Assembly (NCBI GenBank): GCA_963701265.1
Contig: OY969581.1
Coordinates: forward strand, 186,001-250,000
Direction of reading: 5' to 3'
Origin: VRUE01 sp963701265
GTDB lineage: Bacteria > Actinomycetota > Thermoleophilia > Solirubrobacterales > 70-9
Length of the DNA: 64,000 nt
Shown here: positions 57,762 to 64,000 of the stretch, piece by piece
Layout of the letters: every line of letters starts with the position of its first letter
Position numbering within the stretch: position 1 is the stretch's first letter
The notes under the pieces: generated by a model
The model's input: only the letters and a program-made list of their open reading frames with translations
The model's database searches: none
What the model was told of the DNA's origin: nothing
Program-made: the position numbers and the translations under genes

Positions 57762-59647
57762 TCAGTTTCTTCCGGTTCCGCTTCAGCGCTGGCCGGCGCG
57801 GCCTTGCCAACCACCAGCGTCACCGTGCTGCCCGGCTTCACTTCCGAGCCGGGCGGAGGGAACTGGTCGGTGACGCGGCCGACCTGCGATGGCACTTCGG
57901 TTTCCTGTTCCTGCACGACCGGCTTGAGGCCGGCTTCGCGCACCGCTTCCACCGCCTCGGCCCGCTCCTTGCCGATCACGTTGGGCGCCGTCGCCTTTTC
58001 TTCGCCCTTGGAGACCGCGATCGAAACCGTCGAGCCCGGCGGCAGCTGCGAACCCGCACTCGGCGCCTGGCGGATCACCTGCCCGGCCGGGGCGCTGTCC
58101 TCGACTTCTTCGACGCTGGGCACAAAGCCGCGGCCGCGGATCTGCTGCACCGCGAGCGAGCGCTGCGAGCCGACCAGCACCGGCACCTTCGCCAGTTTCG
58201 GCCCGCTGGAGACCTTGAGCACGACCTCGCTCCCCTTGGTGGTGGTTTGCCCGCCGGGCGGTTCGGACTTGATCACAAGCCCTTCTTCGACGTCTTTCGA
58301 GTTGACCGATTCCAGCCGCGGGTCGAAGCCGGCTTCTTCGAGCTTCGCTTCGGCCTCCCCACTCGCGAGACCGGCGGTCGAGGGCACCTTGGCGCTGCCC
58401 GGGCCGGCGCTGACCGTAAGCGTCACCTTTGGCTTCGAGCAGAAGAGGGTCAGAAACGTGCAGTCGAGCGATGCTTCGTCCCCCGGTGGGGAAGCGGCCG
58501 GGTCCTGCTCGAGAACTTCGTTTGCCGGCGCTTCACGCTCGACCCGCTTGACGTCGCCGACCTGGAAGCCGTTCTGCTGCAGCAGGGCGATCGCCACGTT
58601 GAGCTCATTGCCGGTCACGTCGGGGACGTCGGTAGTGGTGTCGCGGGTCAGGATGAAGCCCACCAACAGTCCGATCAGCACGCCCGCGGCGACGAGCGCC
58701 CAGATACGGCGGCGTCGCTTGCGCTCCTCGTCCTCAGGATCGATGCCCTCGGCCACCGGCTCCTCCGGCACGGCCACCACCGGGGGCAGCGGTGCAAAGG
58801 CGGCGGTGTTTTCAGCGCCGCCACCGGGATCCTTGAGCGCCGCGTCGAGGGCGGCGATGAAGGCGTCGGCGTTCTGGAAGCGCTGGCCGGGCTCCTTCTC
58901 CAGCGCCCGCATCACCACCGCGTCGAGGGCGGGTGAGACCTGGGGGTTGATCGAGCTTGGCCGCTGCGGCGCCTGGGAGACCTGTTTCATCGCCACGGCG
59001 ACTGCGGAGTCGCCCTCGAACGGCACCCGCCCGGTCAGCGCCTCGTAGAGCATCACTCCGATCGAGTAGAGGTCGGAGACGGCGGTCACCTCAAAGCCCT
59101 GTGCCTGCTCAGGCGAGAGGTAGTGCGGTGTGCCCAATACCGAGCCGGCCTGGGTGATCTCCGAGACGCCGGCCTGGGCGATGCCGAAATCGGTCACCGT
59201 CGCCACGCCCTCGGCGTCGACGATCACGTTCTGCGGCTTGAGGTCACGGTGAACGACGCCGTGGCGGTGGGCGAAGCGAGCGCCCTCGAGTACCTGGCGA
59301 ATCAGGGCGGCCGCCTGCTCCGGAGCGAGCCCGGCATCGATCACCTGCTTCAGCGTGCGTCCCTCGAGGTACTGCATCGCGATGTAGTAGGTCCCGTCGA
59401 CGTCGCCGCGGTCGAAGACGGCGACGACGTTGGGGTGCTGCAGGCCGGCTGCCGCCTCGGCCTCGCGGCGAAAGCGCTCGACGAACTCGCCGTCCTGGGC
59501 GAAGCGCGCGTGCAGGACCTTGAGCGCGACCCGCCGCTGCAGGTGTGTGTCGTCGGCGAGCCACACGTCCGCCATCCCGCCGGAGCCGATTTTCTGCAGC
59601 ACCTGGTAGCGGCCGTCGATGACACTGCCCTGACTCACCTCAGCCAC
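57758..59647 (-). CDS. pknB: PASTA-domain Ser/Thr protein kinase
   Basis: 629 aa. Kinase domain about residues 10-270 (GSGGMADVWLADD, VALKVL, HRDLKPQNVIVD, DFGIAQAG, SPEQAQG). Membrane helix about 313-335 (IWALVAAGVLIGLLVGFIL). Four PASTA repeats follow (starting TDVPDVTGNEL, AKVPSTAGLAS, AKVPVLVGSQR, ATAPNVIGKER), which bind muropeptides/lipid II in the family. The first PASTA repeat contains an inserted loop with two cysteines (CTFLTLFC). Located between pbpA and ddl, with the PP2C phosphatase in the same operon. Confidence 0.94.
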   Translation of the reverse strand: MAEVSQGSVIDGRYQVLQKIGSGGMADVWLADDTHLQRRVALKVLHARFAQDGEFVERFRREAEAAAGLQHPNVVAVFDRGDVDGTYYIAMQYLEGRTLKQVIDAGLAPEQAAALIRQVLEGARFAHRHGVVHRDLKPQNVIVDAEGVATVTDFGIAQAGVSEITQAGSVLGTPHYLSPEQAQGFEVTAVSDLYSIGVMLYEALTGRVPFEGDSAVAVAMKQVSQAPQRPSSINPQVSPALDAVVMRALEKEPGQRFQNADAFIAALDAALKDPGGGAENTAAFAPLPPVVAVPEEPVAEGIDPEDEERKRRRRIWALVAAGVLIGLLVGFILTRDTTTDVPDVTGNELNVAIALLQQNGFQVGDVKRVEREAPANEVLEQDPAASPPGDEASLDCTFLTLFCSKPKVTLTVSAGPGSAKVPSTAGLASGEAEAKLEEAGFDPRLESVNSKDVEEGLVIKSEPPGGQTTTKGSEVVLKVSSGPKLAKVPVLVGSQRSLAVQQIRGRGFVPSVEEVEDSAPAGQVIRQAPSAGSQLPPGSTVSIAVSKGEEKATAPNVIGKERAEAVEAVREAGLKPVVQEQETEVPSQVGRVTDQFPPPGSEVKPGSTVTLVVGKAAPASAEAEPEETE

Positions 59648-59671
59648 GCTTCACACCTTTCTCTTTATTCA

Positions 59672-61132
59672 CTATTCACCGTTGAGGATCGTTTCCGCGA
59701 CGTCGCGGAAGATTGGCGCTGCGACGTCGTTGCCGAATTCTTCCGTGCACTCGACCGTTGCCGCGATCGCGATCTTGGGGTCATCGGCGGGAGCGAAGCC
59801 TATGAACCAAGCCTGGTTCTCTTCCACGCCGCCACCGCAGGCTTCGTTGCCGGGAGTTTCCGCCGTTCCGGTCTTGCCCGCCACCGGAACACCCGAGATC
59901 GCCGCATTGGTCCCGGTGCCTTCGGTGACCACGCCTTCCATCGCGGTGGTCAGCTCTTCGGCGGTCTCGGCACTGATCGGCTGACTGTACTCGGCGGGGT
60001 CGAGGCGTTTTGTCACCCGGCCGTCGGGGTCGATCACGCGACTCCAGATCTGCGGCTTCATCAGCTTGCCCTTGTTGGCAACCGCGGCGGCGACCTCGGC
60101 CATCTGCAGCGGGGTGACCGCTAGTCGCTCCTGGCCGATCGCCACCCGCGCCAGGTCGACCGGATCGTCGGCCCCGAGCAGTTCGCCTTCTTCGTTAAAG
60201 ACACCACTCTTCGATACCTCTTCGGCGGGAAGGTCGATCGCCGGGGTCGAGTTGAAGCCGAAACGTTCCATGTATTCGAACAGGGTGTCGTTGCCGAGCT
60301 GCTGGCCGAGCTGGCCGAACCAGGTGTTGACCGAGTTGGTCAGCGCCGTGTCCAGGGTTGCGCCGAAGAAGTCCTCGCCGAAATCGTTTTCAAGCGGCGT
60401 GCCTTCGACTTCAAGCGAGCCCGGCGCGTCGATCGGGGTGTCGGGGGTGATTGTGCCGCTCTCAAGGCCGGCGGCCGCGGTCACCACCTTGAACGTCGAG
60501 CCGGGCGGGTACTGGCCCTGAGTGGCGCGGTCGAAGAGCGGGGTTTCCACTTCGTTCGTGTTCAACTTTGAGAGTTCGTAAGGCACGCGGTTGGGGTCAT
60601 ACGGTGGGTTCGAGGCCAGCACCCGCACCCGGCCGCTCTGTGGCTCGATTGCGACCACGGCGCCAAAGCCCGCCGCTTCGAGGTCGGCCAGCGCCGTCGC
60701 CTGCGCCGCCGGTTCGAGGTTGGTGACGATGTCGTTGCCTTCCTGCCGGCGACCGCGCAGCTCATCGAGAATTGAGGTGAATTCCGAGTCGTTGCCGACC
60801 AGCTCGTCGTTGTGGAACTGCTCGAACTCGGCATCGCCCTGCTGGACGAAGCTGTAGCCGATCGGATGGCCGTAGAGCCGGCCTTCCGGATAGCGCCGTA
60901 CGTAACGAAGGGCATCGCCGCGCCCCTTGGCCACCGAGCGGGCGATCACGGTGCCGTCGGCGGCGAGGATGCGCCCGCGGCGGATCTGCTGCTGCTCCAA
61001 CAGTGGTCGCTTGTTCGCGGTCTTCTCCTTCAGCGCTTTGGCATCGAAGACCGCCCAGTAGGAGGTGAAGCCGATCAGGACGGCAAAGAGGACGACGACG
61101 AGGCCGAAGAGCTTGATGATCTGGCGGTTCAC
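59672..61132 (-). CDS. pbpA: Class B penicillin-binding protein (peptidoglycan transpeptidase)
   Basis: 486 aa. One N-terminal membrane helix (about residues 5-25, LFGLVVVLFAVLIGFTSYW), a short dimerisation domain, and the transpeptidase domain with SxxK (PPGSTFKVVTA, about 213), SxN (TNSVNTWFGQL, about 271) and KTG (VAGKTGTAETPG, about 425). It resembles the PbpA subgroup that pairs with RodA in actinobacteria. ATGA-type overlap with rodA upstream. Confidence 0.94.
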   Translation of the reverse strand: MNRQIIKLFGLVVVLFAVLIGFTSYWAVFDAKALKEKTANKRPLLEQQQIRRGRILAADGTVIARSVAKGRGDALRYVRRYPEGRLYGHPIGYSFVQQGDAEFEQFHNDELVGNDSEFTSILDELRGRRQEGNDIVTNLEPAAQATALADLEAAGFGAVVAIEPQSGRVRVLASNPPYDPNRVPYELSKLNTNEVETPLFDRATQGQYPPGSTFKVVTAAAGLESGTITPDTPIDAPGSLEVEGTPLENDFGEDFFGATLDTALTNSVNTWFGQLGQQLGNDTLFEYMERFGFNSTPAIDLPAEEVSKSGVFNEEGELLGADDPVDLARVAIGQERLAVTPLQMAEVAAAVANKGKLMKPQIWSRVIDPDGRVTKRLDPAEYSQPISAETAEELTTAMEGVVTEGTGTNAAISGVPVAGKTGTAETPGNEACGGGVEENQAWFIGFAPADDPKIAIAATVECTEEFGNDVAAPIFRDVAETILNGE

Positions 61133-62463
61133 CTCGCCCCCTCCAGGAGGATGCCGCTGCCCCTTCCGGCCGCGCCCGACTCACGCCGCGCCCGGTCGGA
61201 GATCAGCAGCAGCAGCGCCAGCAGGACGAAGTTGGCGACGATTGAGCTGCCGCCGTAGCTGATGAAGGGCAGGGTGACGCCGGTAAGCGGGATCACCCGG
61301 GTGACGCCGCCGATGATCACAAAGGCCTGAATCGCGAAGACGGCGGTGAGACCGGTGGCGAGCAGCTTCGAGAAGCCGTCGTCGGCGAGCAGGGCGATCT
61401 TGAAACCGCGGGCCGCGATCAGCAGGTAGGTCAGGATCACCGCGCAGGCGCCGAAGAGACCGACCTCGTTGACGATCAAGGAGTAGATCGTGTCGGTCTG
61501 CGCAGCCGGCAGGAGCGCCGAGTTGGTGCCGGGGATCGTGATCAGCGCCTGGCCAAAGCCCTTGCCGAAGAGGCCGCCGTCGGCCTGGGCGAAGATCGAT
61601 TGCAGGATCTGGTAGCCGCTCGCCTGCGGGTGGGCGTAAGGATCGAGCCAGATCTCGACCCGATCGTGCACGTGGGGCACGGTGGCGGCGAAGAACCAGG
61701 CGCCGACCAGGAACATCGCCATGCCGATCGCGACGAAGGAGAAGCGGCCGGTGGCGACGTAGAGCAGGGCGAGGAAGGCGGCGAAGAACATCAGCGAGCT
61801 GCCGAGGTCGCGGATGAAGACGAGCATGAACATCGAGGCCCCCCAGACGACCAGCATCGGGCCGAAATGCTTGAGCGGCGGCAGGGTGACGCCGAGCACT
61901 CGGCGGGCTCCGACGATCAGCACCTCGCGGTGCTCGCGCAGATAGCTGGCGAGGAAGACGACCAGGCAGATCTTCGAGAACTCGGCGGGCTGAAAGGCCA
62001 GCGGTCCGATCTTCACCCCCAGGTAGGCGCCGTTGACCTGCTGGCCGATCCCGGGCAGCCGCGGCGCCAGCAGCAGCAGCAGCCCGACGCCGGCGATCGT
62101 GTAGCGGTAGCGCTCGAGCACGTCGTAGTCGCGCAGGAACTGGATCGTCAGGGCGAAGAGGACCAGGCCGAGGACGAACCAGTTGGCCTGGTCGCGGGCC
62201 AGGTCGGCATCGATCCGGTAGACCATGACCAGGCCGAAGGCCATCAGCAGCGCCACCAGCGGGAAGAGGTAGGGGTCGGCGTTGGGCAGGCGGACGCGCA
62301 GGAAGAAGTGGGTGGCGAGGCAGACGGCGAAGAAGTAGGCGCCGTAGATCAAGCTGGCGTCGTCGAGCTGCGAGCGCTCCTGGGCAAAGACGGCGGCGAA
62401 GCCGGCGGTGAGGAGCAAAGCGACCGGGACCAGAGCCATCAGCTCCCGGTTCCTCGCGCTCAT
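61129..62463 (-). CDS. rodA: SEDS-family peptidoglycan glycosyltransferase (RodA/FtsW)
   Basis: 444 aa, about 12 membrane helices. SEDS signatures: KIGPLAFQPAEFSKICLVVFLASYL, LVVWGASMFMLVFIRDLGSSLMFFAAFLALLY (with the catalytic Asp), KGFGQALITIPGTNSALLPAAQTDTIYSLIVNEVGLFGA and VTRVIPLTGVTLPFISYGGSSIVANF near the C-terminus. Partner of the adjacent class B PBP. Assigned RodA rather than FtsW from the actinobacterial gene order. Confidence 0.92.
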   Translation of the reverse strand: MSARNRELMALVPVALLLTAGFAAVFAQERSQLDDASLIYGAYFFAVCLATHFFLRVRLPNADPYLFPLVALLMAFGLVMVYRIDADLARDQANWFVLGLVLFALTIQFLRDYDVLERYRYTIAGVGLLLLLAPRLPGIGQQVNGAYLGVKIGPLAFQPAEFSKICLVVFLASYLREHREVLIVGARRVLGVTLPPLKHFGPMLVVWGASMFMLVFIRDLGSSLMFFAAFLALLYVATGRFSFVAIGMAMFLVGAWFFAATVPHVHDRVEIWLDPYAHPQASGYQILQSIFAQADGGLFGKGFGQALITIPGTNSALLPAAQTDTIYSLIVNEVGLFGACAVILTYLLIAARGFKIALLADDGFSKLLATGLTAVFAIQAFVIIGGVTRVIPLTGVTLPFISYGGSSIVANFVLLALLLLISDRARRESGAAGRGSGILLEGAR

Positions 62464-63638
62464 CTCACCCCTTGCGATTCTTCTATGTCCTCGACCAGGG
62501 AGACGGCGTCATCGCGCGAGCGCAGGTCGTGACCGCTGACCGCGTCCTGGCGGCGGGCCGGCAGCGAGGAGGTCTGGATCGGGCTGGCGTAGCGCTCTTC
62601 GTAGAGCTCGACGCCGAAGGGAAGCTCGTAGGGCAGGCCACGGTAAAGGGCAACCCGGCCTCCGTTATCGCTGCCGAGGAACCAGACCTGGCGGTTGCCG
62701 TACCAAGCGCCGAAGGCGAGGGCAGCGACTACCGCCAGGGCAGCGATCACCTTGAGCGCCCGCCGCAAGCCGCGGCGTGGTTGCTTGGCGCCGAGCTGCT
62801 CGCGTCGTTCGCGCGCGGCGCTCGCCGCCGCGCGGCGGCGGACCTCGGTCGCGGTCAGCCCCTCCGCCGCCGCGGTGCTGCCGATCAGCGTCGCGTCCTC
62901 GTGGCTCTGCTGCGGGGCGGCGGCGTCTTCGAGACGGAAGGCAAGCGCGGTGATGTTGTCGCGGCCGCCGGCGCGGTTGGCTTCGTCGACGAGAGCGCGC
63001 ACCGCGGCGCTCATCGAGGTGGCGCCGCTGAGCAGCTTGGCGATCTGCTCCTCGCCCAGCATCGTGGTCAGGCCGTCGGAGCAGATCAAAAAGACGTCGC
63101 CGGGAGCCGCGGGAACGGTCTGCAGGTCCGGCTCGACCTCGGGCTCAGGGCCGAGGGCGCGGGTGATGATCGAGCGCTGCGGGTGGTCCTCGGCCTGGGC
63201 GTCGGTGATCTGGCCCTTGCGCCGCATCTCCTCGACCAGCGAGTGGTCGCGGGTGAGCTGCTCGAGCTTGCCCGCCCGCAGGCGGTAGGCGCGGCTGTCG
63301 CCGACGTGGCCGATCGCCACCTCTTCACCCGCCGCATCGACGATCGCCGCGGTCAGCGTCGTGCCCATGCCCGCCCGCGAGGGATCGGCTCGGGCGAGCT
63401 CGTGGATCGTGCGGTTGGCGGCGAGGATCGTCTCGCGCAGGACCTGCTCAGGCGGTCCCTCGGGCAGATCAACGTCGAAGGCGTCGGCGGCAGCCTTGGA
63501 GGCGACCTCGCCGGCCTGGGCGCCGCCCATGCCGTCGGCGACGACGAAGATCGGCGCGCGGACGAAGAAGGAGTCCTCGTTGGCGTTGCGCTGGCGCCCC
63601 GTATCGGAGCGAAAGGCCTGGTCCTCGATCCGCAGCAT
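62460..63638 (-). CDS. pstP: PP2C-family Ser/Thr protein phosphatase
   Basis: 392 aa. PP2C motifs: DTGRQRNANEDSFFV, FVVADGMGGAQAGEVAS (DGMGG metal site, about residues 34-45), GMGTTLTAAI, GHVGDSRAYRLR, LTRDHSLVEEM, LICSDGLTTML and GGRDNITALAF. Membrane helix about 295-315 near the C-terminus, then about 75 extracytoplasmic residues. It dephosphorylates targets of the kinases in this cluster. Overlaps rodA by 4 bp. Confidence 0.94.
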   Translation of the reverse strand: MLRIEDQAFRSDTGRQRNANEDSFFVRAPIFVVADGMGGAQAGEVASKAAADAFDVDLPEGPPEQVLRETILAANRTIHELARADPSRAGMGTTLTAAIVDAAGEEVAIGHVGDSRAYRLRAGKLEQLTRDHSLVEEMRRKGQITDAQAEDHPQRSIITRALGPEPEVEPDLQTVPAAPGDVFLICSDGLTTMLGEEQIAKLLSGATSMSAAVRALVDEANRAGGRDNITALAFRLEDAAAPQQSHEDATLIGSTAAAEGLTATEVRRRAAASAARERREQLGAKQPRRGLRRALKVIAALAVVAALAFGAWYGNRQVWFLGSDNGGRVALYRGLPYELPFGVELYEERYASPIQTSSLPARRQDAVSGHDLRSRDDAVSLVEDIEESQGVR

Positions 63639-63646
63639 CCGTCCCC

Positions 63647-64000
63647 CTATCCCGATGCCTCGTAGCGGAACTCGGTGTCGCCGATCCGCACCACGTCGCC
63701 GTCGATCAGCTCCGCCTCCCCGTTCAGGGTCGCGTCATTGAGCAGGGTGCCGTTGGTGGAGTTCATGTCCTCTACGTAAGTGCGTCGGTCGCGAGTGAAG
63801 ATCCTGGCGTGCACACCGGAGGCATAACGGTCCTCGATCCGCACGTCGGCCTCGGCGGAACGCCCGATCGAGAGGCCGCCGATCAGATCGAAGCGCTCGC
63901 CGGGGTCGAGGCCGCCGCCGCGTTCGGCGATCAGCCAGGCGTCGGTGGCGCTGGGCTGCGAGGAGAGGCCGGGGACCTGGTGGAAGCCGGTCGCATCGGG
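63647..64000 (-). CDS. FHA-domain protein, 5'-truncated by window edge
   Basis: Last 117 residues of a protein whose start lies beyond the window. The FHA domain is complete enough to see GLSIGRSAEADVRIEDRYASGVHARI (phosphothreonine-binding GR...S..H) and VEDMNSTNGTLLN. The gene directly precedes pstP (8-bp gap), matching fhaB/FipA of the actinobacterial wall cluster, which reads phosphothreonines made by PknA/PknB and links them to RodA/PBP activity. Confidence 0.88.
   Translation of the reverse strand, partial: PDATGFHQVPGLSSQPSATDAWLIAERGGGLDPGERFDLIGGLSIGRSAEADVRIEDRYASGVHARIFTRDRRTYVEDMNSTNGTLLNDATLNGEAELIDGDVVRIGDTEFRYEASG

Overview
The window is about 70% GC, rich in GTG/TTG starts, with tightly overlapping operons. 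The fhaB-pstP-rodA-pbpA-pknB wall cluster, the secreted Fn3/beta-propeller proteins with Lys/Arg tails, and an array of TetR regulators with a GRHGLPRE-like N-terminal motif suggest an actinobacterium of the Thermoleophilia (Solirubrobacterales-like). This is inference from gene content; no 16S gene is present.

Layout. 0-6.7 kb: cytochrome c maturation (ccmA partial, ccmB, ccmC, a CcmD-like peptide) running into tetrapyrrole synthesis (hemA, hemC, cobA-hemD) and birA. 6.6-13.4 kb: a convergent SF2 helicase, a TlpA-like lipoprotein, NfeD/SPFH, a GalT-family enzyme and small conserved proteins. 13.4-20.7 kb: an accessory island at tRNA-Arg(CCT). It holds an MNT/HEPN pair, an unrecognised ~480-aa protein and a Gabija-like OLD-nuclease/UvrD-helicase pair, with partial tRNA copies and a ~145-bp direct repeat that starts in the tRNA T-arm. 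No integrase or transposase is visible. 20.7-30.6 kb: a minus-strand operon for five secreted surface proteins, four of them linked by 4-bp start/stop overlaps. 30.8-36.6 kb: seven TetR-type genes (eight TetR units, one a tandem fusion). 36.6-42.4 kb: enoyl-CoA hydratase, sugar porter, metF, DUF3105 protein and two acyltransferases. 42.4-52.7 kb: exopolysaccharide synthesis (initiating sugar transferase, three glycosyltransferases, flippase, polymerase/ligase, CapD-type dehydratase, LytR_C protein). 52.7-64 kb: DedA, uppP, purM, a Ser/Thr kinase, then ddl, PASTA kinase, pbpA, rodA, PP2C phosphatase and a partial FHA gene.

Functional themes. The ccm and hem genes together supply and handle heme. 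The polysaccharide cluster, UppP, DedA and the wall cluster all depend on undecaprenyl-phosphate lipid carriers or on peptidoglycan assembly, and the two kinases plus the phosphatase are likely to regulate that assembly. The island looks like a defence hotspot.

The main unexplained signals are: (1) the orphan island protein and the repeat-bounded cassettes around it and the Gabija pair; (2) long, mostly locus-specific inverted repeats that end 0-3 nt before start codons and leave no room for a Shine-Dalgarno; (3) a 21-bp-arm palindrome inside a coding sequence. All homology statements are by eye from the sequence; no database search was run.
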